The notes under the pieces are model-generated. The model was given only the letters and a program-made list of their open reading frames with translations, made no database searches and was not told where the DNA came from. From NCBI GenBank assembly GCA_029884335.1, contig JAOUIA010000028.1:1-43552 (forward strand): a stretch of DNA of 43,552 nucleotides, written 5' to 3'. Of the stretch, positions 1 through 10,319 are shown piece after piece. The first letter of the stretch is position 1. Each line of letters starts with the position of its first letter. The translations under genes and the position numbers were made by a program. The DNA comes from Betaproteobacteria bacterium. GTDB lineage: Bacteria; Pseudomonadota; Gammaproteobacteria; Burkholderiales; Casimicrobiaceae.

Positions 1-1
1 C

Positions 2-748
<747 letters not shown>

Positions 749-2488
749 CTACGGGGTCGGATCCGGCCCCGGGGCGGCGAGTTGGCGCGCCCGCGCGAGC
801 GCGGCATCGAGGTCGTCGACGACGCTCGCCCCGCCCAGTTCGTCGCGGAATCCCGAGCGCGCGACGAGCGACGCCGGCTGCGGCGTCAGCCCGCACAGGA
901 CGAGCCCGCCCCCGCGCCGCGCAAGCGAGCGCGCAAGCTGCTGGAGCGTCTCCAGCCCCGTCGTGTCGAGGCTGATCACCTGGTGCATCTCGAGGATCAC
1001 GACGCGCGCCGGGTTTGACTTCGCGTCGAGCAGCGGCTCGACGCGGCCCACCGAGCCGAAGAAGAGCGACCCGAACAGCTTCCACGCGGCCACCCCGGGC
1101 GGCGCGCCGGGAAGCGCCAGCGGCTCGACGCGCGTGAGGTCGGAGACGCGCCAGATGAAGAACAGGCTCGCGAGCACGAGCCCCAGTTCGACCGCCAGCG
1201 TCAGGTCGAACACGACGGTGACGACGAACGTCGACAGCAGGATGACGCGATAGGCGAACGAGTACCGGCGAAGCTCGCGGAACGCCTTCCAGTCTCCCAT
1301 GTTGAGCGCGACGACGACCAGCACGGCCGACAGCGCCGGCAGCGGGATGTACTGCGCGAGCGGGGCAGCGGCCAGCACGATCGCCAGCAGCGTGGCCGCG
1401 TGCACGATGCCCGCGACGGGCGTGCGGCCGCCGGTGCGCACGTTGGTCGCCGTGCGCGCGATCGCGCCGGTCGCGGGGATGCCGCCGAAGAACGGCGCGA
1501 CGACGTTGGCGATGCCCTGCGCCATCAGCTCCTGGTTGGGGTCGTGACGGTCGCCGATCATCGCGTCGGCCACCCGCGCCGACAGCAGCGACTCGATCGC
1601 GCCGAGCAGCGCGATGGTCACCGTGGGAACGACGAGGTTGCGCAGCGTCTCCAGCGAAATCGTCGGGACGACGAACTCGGGCAACGCCTGCGGAATGCCG
1701 CCGAAGCGCGTGCCGATCGTCGCCACGGGCAACTGCAGCAGCGCGGCGGCGAGCGAGGCGAGCGCCAGCACCGCGATCGGTCCCGGCACCTTGGCGAGGA
1801 TCCGGAGCAGCCCGTGCGGGCCTGCCACTCGCCGCAGGACGCTTGCGTCGGTCGCGCCCGGGTGCGCGACCTGCGACTCGAGCGCCTGGCCGCCGGTGGT
1901 GATCGACTTCGGCCAGAACCAGAGCAGCGGCAGGCATGCCGCGGCAAGCGCGACCGCGGCGAGGTTCGTCTCGCCGACGTGCCCGGCGATCGCTCGGACT
2001 TTGGTGAAGAACTCGTCGGGAAGCGTCAGCGTCAGGCCGAGGACGTCCTTCACTTGCGACAGCAGGATGAGCACCGCGATGCCGTTCGTGAAGCCGATGA
2101 CGATCGACACCGGGATGAAGCGGATGAGGCCGCCGACGCGCAGCGCGCCCATCGCGAACAGCAGGCCGCCCGCCGCCGCGGTGCAGATGAGGAGGTTCGC
2201 AAGGCCGTGCTGGGCGACGATGCCGTAGACGATGACGATGTACGCGCCGGTCGGGCCGCCGATCTGCACGCGCGATCCGCCGAGCAGCGAGATCAGGAAG
2301 CCGGCGATGATCGCGGTGAAGATGCCGGCCTGCGGCGCGACGCCGGAGGCGATGGCGAAGGCCATCGCCAGCGGGAGCGCGACGACGCCGACGGTGACGC
2401 CGGCGCCGAGGTCCTGCAGGAGCTGCGCGCGGCCGTAGCCCTCGCGCAGGCAGTCGACGAGCTTCGGCCGGAACGGGAGGTCGATCAC
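749..2488 (-). CDS. SulP-family anion transporter with C-terminal STAS domain (first copy)
   Basis: Inner-membrane inorganic anion transporter of the SulP (SLC26) family; members carry sulfate, bicarbonate or other anions. It has 579 residues, usual for the family. The membrane core starts near residue 30 with GVVALPLAMAFAIASGVAP, followed by the GGSRVQIGGPTGAY segment that forms part of the substrate site, and continues to about residue 430. A cytoplasmic STAS domain follows (about 450-565), recognisable from VVILEMHQVISLDTTGLETL. It is read from ATG at 2488 and sits 19 bases beyond the metG stop codon on the same strand, so it may be co-transcribed with metG. The substrate cannot be read from sequence; sulfate and bicarbonate are both possible. 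A second SulP gene lies at 12.2-14.0 kb. Confidence 0.9.
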   Translation of the reverse strand: MIDLPFRPKLVDCLREGYGRAQLLQDLGAGVTVGVVALPLAMAFAIASGVAPQAGIFTAIIAGFLISLLGGSRVQIGGPTGAYIVIVYGIVAQHGLANLLICTAAAGGLLFAMGALRVGGLIRFIPVSIVIGFTNGIAVLILLSQVKDVLGLTLTLPDEFFTKVRAIAGHVGETNLAAVALAAACLPLLWFWPKSITTGGQALESQVAHPGATDASVLRRVAGPHGLLRILAKVPGPIAVLALASLAAALLQLPVATIGTRFGGIPQALPEFVVPTISLETLRNLVVPTVTIALLGAIESLLSARVADAMIGDRHDPNQELMAQGIANVVAPFFGGIPATGAIARTATNVRTGGRTPVAGIVHAATLLAIVLAAAPLAQYIPLPALSAVLVVVALNMGDWKAFRELRRYSFAYRVILLSTFVVTVVFDLTLAVELGLVLASLFFIWRVSDLTRVEPLALPGAPPGVAAWKLFGSLFFGSVGRVEPLLDAKSNPARVVILEMHQVISLDTTGLETLQQLARSLARRGGGLVLCGLTPQPASLVARSGFRDELGGASVVDDLDAALARARQLAAPGPDPTP

Positions 2489-2507
2489 GCAGGCCGCGGC
2501 ACGGTCG

Positions 2508-4628
2508 TCACTTCACCTTCATGCCGGGCTGCGCGCCGGTGTCGGGCGCGAGCAGGTAGACGCCGGGGCCGTCGCCGGACGCGGCCAGGACCATGCCTTC
2601 CGACACGCCGAACTTCATCTTGCGCGGAGCGAGGTTCGCGACCATCGGTGTGAGGCGGCCGACGAGGTCCTCGGGCCGGTAGGCCGCCTTGATTCCGGCG
2701 AACACCGTGCGGTGGCGGCCTTCGCCGACGTCGAGCGTGAGCTTCACGAGCTTGTCGGCGCCTTCGACCTGCTCGGCGTTCACGATGCGTGCGATGCGCA
2801 GGTCGACCTTCGCGAAGTCGTCGATGGCGATCGTCGGCGCGTCGCTCTCCCTCACCCCCGGCCCCTCTCCCGCGGTGCGGGAGAGGGGAGCAGCAACCCC
2901 CCCTCGCCCCGCGTCAGCGGGGAGAGGGGCCGGGGGCGAGGGGGAGAGGGCGGCCTTGGGCCCCTCGAGCAGCGCGTCGATCTGCTTCGGATCGATGCGC
3001 TGCATCAGGTGCCTGAACGGATTCACGGTCGCCGGCTCGAGCGCGGCGTCGTCCCATGTGAGCTCGCGGCCGAGCCCGAACAGCTCGCGCGCGACCCGCG
3101 AGGCGAGCCCGGGCAGCACCGGGGCGAGCGTCACGGTGAGCTGCAGGAAGCCGAGCAGCGACTGCGAGCAGATCGTCTGCAGCTCGTCGCGCCGCGCCGG
3201 GTCCTTCGCCAGCAGCCACGGCTGCGCCGCGTCGAACGCCTCGTTCAGCCGGTCCGCGACGCGCATCGCGTCGCGCATCACGCGGCCGTACTCGCGCGCC
3301 TCGTAGTTCGCGCGCGCGGCCTCGGCGCCCGCCCGCGCGGCGGCCCGCCGCTCCGCGCGCGCGGCGGCGTTCTCCGACGGCGTGGCGATGCGGCCGTCGA
3401 AGTGCCGCGTGAGGAACGGCGCCGCGCGGCTCGCGATGTTGACGTACTTGCCGACGAGGTCGCTGTTGACGCGCGCGAGGAAGTCGTCCGGATTGAAGTC
3501 GAGGTCCTCGACGCGGCCATTGAGCTTCGCCGCGAGGTAGTAGCGCAGCCACTCGGGGTCGAGGCCGAGGTCGAGGTAGACGTCGGGGCTGATGCCGGTG
3601 CCGCGCGACTTCGACATCTTCTCGCCCGAGAACGTGATGAAGCCGTGCACGTGCACGCGGTCGGGCACCTTGTACGGCGCGCCGGCGAACTTCAGCATCG
3701 CCGGCCAGAACAGCGTGTGGTGGTAGACGATGTCCTTGCCGATGAAGTGCACCTGCTCGACGGCGGGATCGGCGAGGAACGCCGCGAAGTCGGCGCCGCG
3801 GTCGCGGAGGTGCGCCTTGAGGCTCGCGAGGTAGCCGACGGGGGCGTCGAGCCAGACGTAGAAGTACTTGCCCGGCGCGTCGGGAATCGGGATGCCGAAG
3901 TACGGCGCGTCGCGCGAGATGTCCCAGTCGGCGAGTCCCTTGCCACCGGCGTCGAGCCACTCGCGCGCCTTGTTGGCGACCTCGGGCTGCAGCCGGTCGC
4001 CCAGCGCCCAGTCGCGCAGGAACGCGACGCACGCCGGATCCGAGAGGCGGAAGAAGTGGTGCTCCGACGTCCTGAGGACCGGCGTCGCGCCGGACAGGGC
4101 GGAGTACGGCTTCTTCAGGTCCGTGGGCGAGTACACCGAGCTGCAGTTCTCGCAGGCGTCGCCGTATTGGTCCGCGGCGCCGCACTTCGGGCACTCGCCC
4201 TTGATGTAGCGGTCCGGCAGGAACATCGCCTTCACGGGATCGTAGAACTGCTCGATCGTGCGCGCCTCGATCAGTCCCGCCGACTTGAGCTTGCGATAGA
4301 TGTCCTGCGACAGCTCGACGTTCTCCGGCGAGTCGGTGGAGTGCCAGTGGTCGAAGCCGATGCGGAAGCCCGCCAGGTGCTTCGGCCGCGTGGCCGCGAC
4401 GCAGGCGACGAGCGCCTGCGGCGTCACGCCCTCGCTCTCCGCCTTCAGCATGATCGGCGCGCCGTGCGCGTCGTCGGCGCACACGAAGTGCACCTCGTGG
4501 CCGCCCATCCGCTGCGCGCGCACCCAGACGTCGGCCTGGATGTACTCCATGATGTGGCCGATGTGGAACGGGCCGTTCGCGTACGGCAGCGCCGTCGTCA
4601 CGAACAGTCTCCGGCGGGACGCGCTCAT
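2508..4628 (-). CDS. metG: Methionyl-tRNA synthetase, long form with C-terminal tRNA-binding domain
   Basis: Charges tRNA-Met with methionine. From ATG at 4628 the protein has 706 residues: Rossmann catalytic core with HIGH at 22-25, a zinc knuckle with four cysteines (CPKC...CENC), KMSKS inside [13 protein letters not shown], an anticodon-binding helical domain, then a C-terminal Trbp111-like tRNA-binding domain (from [20 protein letters not shown]) that makes the enzyme a dimer in E. coli. I chose 4628 because the family core begins right after it; an upstream extension to 4745 is possible but has low-complexity sequence. Between the anticodon-binding and C-terminal domains lies a Pro/Gly/Ala/Arg-rich linker encoded by a palindromic DNA repeat (2846-2949), which probably explains the extra length over the 677-residue E. 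coli enzyme. The divergent neighbour is mrp, an arrangement common in Burkholderiales. Confidence 0.97.
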   Translation of the reverse strand: MSASRRRLFVTTALPYANGPFHIGHIMEYIQADVWVRAQRMGGHEVHFVCADDAHGAPIMLKAESEGVTPQALVACVAATRPKHLAGFRIGFDHWHSTDSPENVELSQDIYRKLKSAGLIEARTIEQFYDPVKAMFLPDRYIKGECPKCGAADQYGDACENCSSVYSPTDLKKPYSALSGATPVLRTSEHHFFRLSDPACVAFLRDWALGDRLQPEVANKAREWLDAGGKGLADWDISRDAPYFGIPIPDAPGKYFYVWLDAPVGYLASLKAHLRDRGADFAAFLADPAVEQVHFIGKDIVYHHTLFWPAMLKFAGAPYKVPDRVHVHGFITFSGEKMSKSRGTGISPDVYLDLGLDPEWLRYYLAAKLNGRVEDLDFNPDDFLARVNSDLVGKYVNIASRAAPFLTRHFDGRIATPSENAAARAERRAAARAGAEAARANYEAREYGRVMRDAMRVADRLNEAFDAAQPWLLAKDPARRDELQTICSQSLLGFLQLTVTLAPVLPGLASRVARELFGLGRELTWDDAALEPATVNPFRHLMQRIDPKQIDALLEGPKAALSPSPPAPLPADAGRGGVAAPLSRTAGEGPGVRESDAPTIAIDDFAKVDLRIARIVNAEQVEGADKLVKLTLDVGEGRHRTVFAGIKAAYRPEDLVGRLTPMVANLAPRKMKFGVSEGMVLAASGDGPGVYLLAPDTGAQPGMKVK
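2846..2949. repeat. Palindromic repeat element inserted in frame inside metG
   Basis: A composite palindrome. The outer arms are CTCTCCCTCACCCCCGGCCC at the left and its near complement GGGCCGGGGGCGAGGGGGAG at the right. Inside are two hairpins: a perfect 12-bp stem (2862-2873 with 2877-2888, loop GGT) and an imperfect second one around 2902-2928. The same CCCCTCTCCC/GGGAGAGGGG building block recurs in the intergenic array at 20.17-20.40 kb, so this is a dispersed repeat family. It stays in frame and codes for the low-complexity MetG linker. Confidence 0.85.
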
Positions 4629-4719
4629 CGAAGACCTTGCTGTCGCGGTGGGGAAGGCCATTCTAGCAAAGGGGGTGCGCGCGAGCGCGCGCTGCGGGCG
4701 GCGCGCCGCCGTTTCGGAG

Positions 4720-4725
4720 TAGAAT
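4720..4725 (+). promoter_or_regulatory. Candidate -10 element for mrp
   Basis: TAGAAT followed by CGCCGG, 40 bases before the mrp start codon. It matches the TATAAT plus GC-rich discriminator pattern seen at several other starts in this window. No clear -35 hexamer is visible. Confidence 0.4.
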
Positions 4726-4765
4726 CGCCGGTCCCTTTTCGCCACCGCGCCCCCCTCCAGCAGCC

Positions 4766-5854
4766 ATGGCCATCACCGAAGCCGACGTCCAGGCACGGCT
4801 CGCCTCCGTCGTCGATCCGAACACCGGCCGCGATTTCGTCGCCTCGAAGGCGGTGAAGCGCGTCGCCGTGCAGGGCAGCGACGTCACCGTCGACCTCACG
4901 CTGGGCTATCCCGCGAAGAGCCAGCACGCCGAGCTGCGCCGCATGGCGGTCGAGGCGATCGCCGCGCTGCCGGGCGCGGGCCGCGTGACGGTGAACGTCG
5001 CGCAGAAGATCACCGCGCACGCCGTGCAGCGCGGCGTCAAGCTGATCCCCGGCGTCAAGAACATCATCGCGATCGCCAGCGGCAAGGGCGGCGTCGGCAA
5101 GTCCACGACGGCGGTGAACCTGGCGCTCGCGCTCGCCGCCGAGGGCGCGGCGGTCGGCGTGCTCGACGCCGACATCTACGGCCCGTCGCAGCCGACGATG
5201 CTCGGCATCGCGGGACGCCCCGAGTCGACCGACGGCAAGACGATCGAGCCCATGGAGGCCTACGGGATGCAGGCGATGTCGATCGGCTTCCTGATCGACG
5301 TCGACACGCCGATGGTGTGGCGCGGGCCGATGGTGACGCAGGCGCTCGAGCAGCTGCTCAAGGACACGCGCTGGCGCGACCTCGACTACCTCGTCGTGGA
5401 CATGCCGCCCGGCACCGGCGACATCCAGCTCACGCTGTCGCAGAAGGTGCCGGTGACCGGCGCGGTCATCGTCACCACGCCGCAGGACATCGCGCTGATC
5501 GACGCGCGCAAGGGCCTCAAGATGTTCGAGAAGGTCGGCGTGCCCATCGTCGGCATCGTCGAGAACATGAGCATCCACGTGTGCAGCAACTGCGGCCACG
5601 CGGAGCACATCTTCGGCAGCGGCGGCGCCGAGCGCATGTGCAAGGACTACGACGTGCCGTTCCTCGGCAGCCTGCCGCTCGACGTGCGCATCCGCGAGCA
5701 GGCCGACGCCGGGCGGCCGACGGTGATCGCCGACCCCGACGGGCCGGTCGCCGCGATGTACCGCGCGATCGCGCGCAAGACCGCGGTGGCGGTGGCGCGC
5801 AAGGCCGAGGACTTCAGCGCGAAGTTCCCGTCGATCGTCGTCCAGAACACGTAA
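4766..5854 (+). CDS. apbC: Mrp/ApbC iron-sulfur cluster carrier ATPase
   Basis: P-loop ATPase of the Mrp/NBP35 family that binds a transferable [4Fe-4S] cluster and passes it to target apoproteins in the cytoplasm. The 362-residue protein has the two expected parts: an N-terminal MIP18/DUF59 domain (about 5-85, with [10 protein letters not shown]) and the ATPase domain. The deviant Walker A motif GKGGVGKST is at 106-114, with [14 protein letters not shown] following, [10 protein letters not shown] near 210-219 and the cluster-ligating CxxC at C273 and C276 (HVCSNCGH). The ATG at 4766 gives the canonical N-terminus. It is divergent from metG and followed 173 bases later by dcd, a conserved gene order in Burkholderiales. 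Also called mrp. Confidence 0.96.
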   Translation: MAITEADVQARLASVVDPNTGRDFVASKAVKRVAVQGSDVTVDLTLGYPAKSQHAELRRMAVEAIAALPGAGRVTVNVAQKITAHAVQRGVKLIPGVKNIIAIASGKGGVGKSTTAVNLALALAAEGAAVGVLDADIYGPSQPTMLGIAGRPESTDGKTIEPMEAYGMQAMSIGFLIDVDTPMVWRGPMVTQALEQLLKDTRWRDLDYLVVDMPPGTGDIQLTLSQKVPVTGAVIVTTPQDIALIDARKGLKMFEKVGVPIVGIVENMSIHVCSNCGHAEHIFGSGGAERMCKDYDVPFLGSLPLDVRIREQADAGRPTVIADPDGPVAAMYRAIARKTAVAVARKAEDFSAKFPSIVVQNT

Positions 5855-6027
5855 CGGCATCGATGCCTCGGCGCCGCCCCCGCCGCGTTGGACCGGGCGC
5901 GCGTCGCGCGACGGTCGACGCGCTCGAGGTCGTCGCCCGGGCTGACGAAACGGCGAGCGCCGCTTGAGCCGCCGTGCCCATGCGCTGAGCCCGCGCTTGC
6001 CGGAGCAACGAGAGAGGATCTGCCGAC

Positions 6028-6591
6028 GTGATCAAGTCCGACAAGTGGATCCGCCGCATGGCGGCCGAGCACCGCATGATCGAGCCGTTCGAGCCGGGGC
6101 AGGTGCGCGAGGTCGACGGCCGGCGCATCGTCTCCTACGGCACGTCGAGCTACGGCTACGACATCCGCTGTAGCAGCGAGTTCAAGATCTTCACCAACAT
6201 CAACTCGACGATCGTGGACCCGAAGCAGTTCGACGCCGGGTCGTTCGTCGACTTCACCGGCGACGTCTGCATCATCCCGCCGAACTCGTTCGCGCTCGCG
6301 CGCACGGTCGAGTACTTCCGCATACCGCGCAACGTGCTCACGATCTGCCTCGGGAAGAGCACGTACGCGCGTTGCGGGATCATCGTGAACGTAACGCCCT
6401 TCGAGCCGGAATGGGAGGGCTACGTGACGCTGGAGTTCAGCAACACCACGCCGCTGCCGGCGAAGATCTACGCGAACGAGGGCGTGGCGCAGGTGATCTT
6501 CTTCGAGTCCGACGAGGTCTGCGAGACCTCGTACAAGGACCGCGGCGGCAAGTACCAGGGCCAGCAGGGCGTCACGCTGCCGCGCATCTAG
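6028..6591 (+). CDS. dcd: dCTP deaminase
   Basis: Deaminates dCTP to dUTP, the first step of the main bacterial route to dTMP. The 187-residue length and the N-terminus ([22 protein letters not shown]) match betaproteobacterial Dcd. Active-site residues are visible in register with the E. coli enzyme: GKSTYAR with R115, and the general base E136 in YVTLEFSN. The C-terminus ends [14 protein letters not shown], the lid segment typical of Dcd. The start is GTG at 6028, preceded by a GAGAGAGGA ribosome-binding stretch about nine bases upstream; the next gene starts 27 bases after its stop codon, so dcd and the MFS gene are likely one transcript. Confidence 0.96.
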   Translation: MIKSDKWIRRMAAEHRMIEPFEPGQVREVDGRRIVSYGTSSYGYDIRCSSEFKIFTNINSTIVDPKQFDAGSFVDFTGDVCIIPPNSFALARTVEYFRIPRNVLTICLGKSTYARCGIIVNVTPFEPEWEGYVTLEFSNTTPLPAKIYANEGVAQVIFFESDEVCETSYKDRGGKYQGQQGVTLPRI

Positions 6592-6617
6592 CGCAGGGCC
6601 CCGGCGGACGCGCGCGC

Positions 6618-7826
6618 GTGTCGACGTCGAAGGCGGCCGCGATCGCTGTCATCGCCGTCGCGCAGATCGGCGCGATGGCGCTGTGGTTCTCGGCGACCGC
6701 GGTGCTGCCTTCGCTCGTCGCCGAGTTCGGCCTCTCCGGCTTCATGCAGGCGGCGCTCACCAGCAGCGTCCAGGCGGGCTTCGTCGTCGGCTGCCTCGCC
6801 AGTGCCGCGCTTGGGCTCGCCGACCGCGTCGACCCGCGGCGGTTCTTCGCCGCGGCGGCGCTCGCGGGCGCCGCCGCGAATGCGCTGCTGCTGGCCGTCG
6901 ATCCCGCAACCTTCGCCGCGCCGCTGCTGCGCTTCGTCACCGGCATGGCGATGGCCGGCGTCTACCCCGTGGGCATGAAGCTCGCTTCCACCTGGGCGCG
7001 CGGCGACATGGGCCTGCTGGTCGGCATCCTCGTCGGGGCGGTGACGCTGGGCTCGGCGTCCCCGCACCTCGTCAACGCGCTCGGCGGCGTCGACTGGCGT
7101 TTCCCGGTCGTCGCGGCGTCGCTGTCGGCGGGGGGCGCAGCGCTCCTCATCCTGCTCGCCGGCATCGGGCCGAACCGAACGCCATCGCCGCCGTTCGACC
7201 CATCGGCGATGCTCGCCGCGTTCCGGGACCCGCCGCTGCGGCTCGCCTACTTCGGCTACCTGGGCCACATGTGGGAGCTGTACGCGATGTGGGCGTGGAT
7301 CGGCGTCTTCCTGCAGGCGAGCTTCGCGCTGTCGCTGCCTGCCGCGGAGGCCTCGACGGCGGCGCGACTGGGTGCGTTCGGCGCGATCGGCGCGGGCGCC
7401 GTCGGGTGCGTGGCCGCCGGATACCTCGCCGACCGCGTCGGGCGGACCGCGATCACCATCGCGGCGATGGCGGTTTCCGGCGCCTGCGCGGCGACCGTCG
7501 GCTTCGCGTTCGGCAGCTCGCCGGCCCTGCTCGTGGCGATCACGCTCATCTGGGGCGTGGCGATCGTGGCTGACTCCGCGCAGTTCTCGGCGGCCGTCGC
7601 GGAACTGGCGGACCGCACGCGCGTGGGCACCATGCTGACGTTCCAGACGGCCCTCGGCTTCACGCTGACGCTGGCGACGATCCACCTGATGCCGGTCTGG
7701 GTCGAGGCGCTCGGGTGGCGCTACGCGTTCGTGCCGCTCGCGATCGGCCCCGCCTTCGGCGCATGGGCGATGGCCCGGCTCCGGGCGCACCCGCGCGCCG
7801 TCGCGCTGGCCGGCGGTCGACGCTAG
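6618..7826 (+). CDS. Major facilitator superfamily transporter
   Basis: Predicted 12-helix inner-membrane secondary transporter of 402 residues. Two copies of the MFS loop signature are visible, one after helix 2 (ALGLADRVDPRRFF) and one after helix 8 (GYLADRVGRTAI), marking the duplicated six-helix halves. A central cytoplasmic loop (GPNRTPSPPFDPSAML) separates the halves. The start is taken as GTG at 6618, because the first helix (AAAIAVIAVAQIGAMALWFS) begins right after it and the frame upstream is antisense-like filler overlapping dcd. The segment GYLGHMWELYAMWAWIGVFL is distinctive of a subfamily of uncharacterised MFS proteins, but I cannot name a substrate. It lies 27 bases after dcd on the same strand. 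Confidence 0.88.
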   Translation: MSTSKAAAIAVIAVAQIGAMALWFSATAVLPSLVAEFGLSGFMQAALTSSVQAGFVVGCLASAALGLADRVDPRRFFAAAALAGAAANALLLAVDPATFAAPLLRFVTGMAMAGVYPVGMKLASTWARGDMGLLVGILVGAVTLGSASPHLVNALGGVDWRFPVVAASLSAGGAALLILLAGIGPNRTPSPPFDPSAMLAAFRDPPLRLAYFGYLGHMWELYAMWAWIGVFLQASFALSLPAAEASTAARLGAFGAIGAGAVGCVAAGYLADRVGRTAITIAAMAVSGACAATVGFAFGSSPALLVAITLIWGVAIVADSAQFSAAVAELADRTRVGTMLTFQTALGFTLTLATIHLMPVWVEALGWRYAFVPLAIGPAFGAWAMARLRAHPRAVALAGGRR

Positions 7827-7997
7827 CCGCTCCGGAGGGCGGTGTTGCGAACGCCGCAGCCGGCGTGGCGACACCCGCCGGGCGCTGCCTCAAAGGGCTC
7901 GCATCGTCCACGTGCGCGGCGCACAATGGCGCCCATTCCGGGCGTGGGGTCCCCGCCACCCGCCACCCGCCGGCCGCGGCCGGAGCCTCCGCGGACG

Positions 7998-8003
7998 AAG
8001 GAG
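7998..8003 (+). promoter_or_regulatory. Strong ribosome-binding site fixing the decarboxylase start
   Basis: AAGGAG nine bases before ATG 8013. It decides the start, since the open frame continues upstream to 7842 without protein-like sequence. Confidence 0.8.
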
Positions 8004-8012
8004 TCCACAGCA

Positions 8013-10319
8013 ATGAAGTTCCGCTTTCCCATCGTCATCATCGACGAGGACTTCCGCTCCGAGAACGCGAGCGGGCTCGGCATCCGCGCGCTCGCCCGGG
8101 CGCTGGAGGCGGAGGGTCTCGAGGTGCTGGGGGTGACGAGCTACGGCGACCTCGCGAGCTTCGCCCAGCAGCAGAGCCGCGCGTCCGCGTTCATCCTGTC
8201 GATCGACGACGAGGAGCTCTCGGCCGCCGTGGCGGGCGAGACGCCGGCCGCGCTCGAGAGCCTGCGCGCGTTCGTCGAGGAGATCCGCTTCCGCAACGCC
8301 GACATCCCGGTGTTCCTGCACGGCGAGACGCGCACGTCGCGGCACATCCCCAACGACATCCTGCGCCAGCTGCACGGCTTCATCCACATGAACGAGGACA
8401 CGCCCGAGTTCGTCGCGCGCTACATCGCGCGCGAGGCGCGGGCGTACCTCAACGGCCTCGCGCCGCCGTTCTTCCGCGCCCTGGTGCACTACGCCAGCGA
8501 CGGCTCGTACTCGTGGCACTGCCCCGGCCACTCTGGCGGCGTCGCGTTCCTGAAGAGCCCCGTGGGCCAGATGTTCCACCAGTTCTTCGGCGAGAACCTG
8601 CTGCGCGCCGACGTCTGCAACTCGGTCGACGAGCTCGGCCAGCTGCTCGACCACTCGGGGCCGGTGGCGGCCTCCGAGCGCAACGCCGCGCGCATCTTCA
8701 ACGCCGACGAGCTGTTCTTCGTCACCAACGGCACGTCGTCGTCGAACAAGATGGTCTGGCACGCCACCGTGGCGCCGGGCGACGTCGTCGTCGTCGACCG
8801 CAACTGCCACAAGTCCATCCTCCACGCGATCACGATGACCGGCGCGATCCCGGTGTTCCTCACGCCGACCCGCAACCACTTCGGCATCATCGGGCCGATC
8901 CCGCAGAGCGAGTTCCGCTGGGAGACGATCGAGCGCAAGATCCGCGCGCACCCTTTCGCGAAGGACGTGAAGAGCAAGCCGCGCATCCTCACGATCACGC
9001 AGAGCACCTACGACGGCATCCTCTACAACGTCGACGCGATCAAGGACCTGCTGGGCAGCCGCATCGACACGCTGCACTTCGACGAGGCGTGGCTGCCGCA
9101 CGCGACGTTCCACGACTTCTACCGCGGCATGCACGCCATCGGCCGCGACCGGCCGCGCAGCAAGGACGCGCTGGTCTTCTCCACGCAGTCGACGCACAAG
9201 CTGCTCGCCGGCCTGTCGCAGGCCTCGCAGATCCTCGTGCAGTACAGCGACACGCGGCAGCTCGACCGCCACCGCTTCAACGAGGCGTACCTGATGCACA
9301 GCTCGACCTCGCCGCAGTACGCGATCATCGCGTCCTGCGACGTCGCGGCGGCGATGATGGAGTCTCCCGGCGGGCCGGCGCTGGTCGAGGAGTCGATCAT
9401 GGAGGCGCTCGACTTCCGGCGAGCGATGCGCAAGGTCGACGAGGAGTTCGGCGACTCGTGGTGGTTCAAGGTCTGGGGCCCCGACCACCTGACGGAGGAG
9501 GGCGTCGGCAGCCGCGACGACTGGATGCTGAAGACGAACGACCCGTGGCACGGCTTCGGCGAGATCGCGCCCGGCTTCAACATGCTCGACCCGATCAAGG
9601 CGACGGTGCTCACGCCGGGCCTCGACGTGACCGGCGAGTTCGCCGAGCGCGGCATCCCCGCGTCGATCGTCACCAAGTACCTGGCCGAGCACGGCGTGAT
9701 CGTCGAGAAGACCGGGCTGTACTCGTTCTTCATCATGTTCACCATCGGCATCACCAAGGGCCGCTGGAACACGCTGGTGACCGCGCTGCAGCAGTTCAAG
9801 TCCGACTACGACGCGAACAACCCGCTGTGGAAGGTGCTGCCCGAGTTCGTGCAGGCGCACCCGCGCTACGAGAAGATCGGCCTCAAGGACCTCTGCGACG
9901 CCATCCACGGCATCTACAAGGCGAACGACATCGGCCGGCTGACCACCGAGATGTACGTCAGCAACCTGGAGCCGGCGATGCGCCCGGCCGACGCCTTCGC
10001 GCGCATGGCGCACCGCGAGATCGAGCGCGTGGAGATCGACGAGCTCGAGGGGCGGGTCACCAGCGCGCTGCTGACGCCCTACCCGCCGGGCATTCCGCTG
10101 CTGATTCCCGGCGAGCGCTTCAACAGGCAGATCGTCAAGTACCTGCAGTTCGCGCGCGACTTCAACGAGCGCTTCCCCGGCTTCGACACCGACATCCACG
10201 GCCTCGTCGAGGAGGACATAGGGGGCCGGAGGCGCTACTTCGTCGACTGCGTGGCGGGGGCCAAGGTCATCGCGGCGGTGCCGCCGATGGCGCGGGAGCG
10301 GGCCGTGCGCAGCAAGTGA
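8013..10319 (+). CDS. Biodegradative-type Orn/Lys/Arg decarboxylase (PLP, fold type I)
   Basis: Pyridoxal-phosphate enzyme that decarboxylates arginine, lysine or ornithine to the matching polyamine or diamine. The 768 residues include all three parts of the family: an N-terminal response-regulator-like wing domain (1-140, starting FPIVIIDEDFRSENASGLGI), the large PLP domain and a C-terminal domain ending near GRRRYFVDCVAG. Key motifs are SWHCPGHSGG, the cofactor-holding NGTSSSNK, DRNCHKSI, LHFDEAW, and the Schiff-base lysine K396 in STQSTHKLLAG. Arg and Lys enzymes cannot be told apart by eye; the length is closest to the arginine decarboxylase AdiA (756). The gene follows dcd in many Burkholderiales. 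Its stop overlaps the start of the next gene (TGATG), implying translational coupling. Confidence 0.93.
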   Translation: MKFRFPIVIIDEDFRSENASGLGIRALARALEAEGLEVLGVTSYGDLASFAQQQSRASAFILSIDDEELSAAVAGETPAALESLRAFVEEIRFRNADIPVFLHGETRTSRHIPNDILRQLHGFIHMNEDTPEFVARYIAREARAYLNGLAPPFFRALVHYASDGSYSWHCPGHSGGVAFLKSPVGQMFHQFFGENLLRADVCNSVDELGQLLDHSGPVAASERNAARIFNADELFFVTNGTSSSNKMVWHATVAPGDVVVVDRNCHKSILHAITMTGAIPVFLTPTRNHFGIIGPIPQSEFRWETIERKIRAHPFAKDVKSKPRILTITQSTYDGILYNVDAIKDLLGSRIDTLHFDEAWLPHATFHDFYRGMHAIGRDRPRSKDALVFSTQSTHKLLAGLSQASQILVQYSDTRQLDRHRFNEAYLMHSSTSPQYAIIASCDVAAAMMESPGGPALVEESIMEALDFRRAMRKVDEEFGDSWWFKVWGPDHLTEEGVGSRDDWMLKTNDPWHGFGEIAPGFNMLDPIKATVLTPGLDVTGEFAERGIPASIVTKYLAEHGVIVEKTGLYSFFIMFTIGITKGRWNTLVTALQQFKSDYDANNPLWKVLPEFVQAHPRYEKIGLKDLCDAIHGIYKANDIGRLTTEMYVSNLEPAMRPADAFARMAHREIERVEIDELEGRVTSALLTPYPPGIPLLIPGERFNRQIVKYLQFARDFNERFPGFDTDIHGLVEEDIGGRRRYFVDCVAGAKVIAAVPPMARERAVRSK

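Noticed and set aside
5855-6027. Gene or RNA in the mrp-dcd gap
   Set aside because: Only GC-rich sequence with the dcd ribosome-binding site; no fold or frame stands out.
7715-10318. Very long second open frame on the plus strand over the MFS end and decarboxylase
   Set aside because: It reads as Arg/Ala/Pro-rich sequence in the wrong frame of the decarboxylase; only its last part, 10319-11335, is a real protein.
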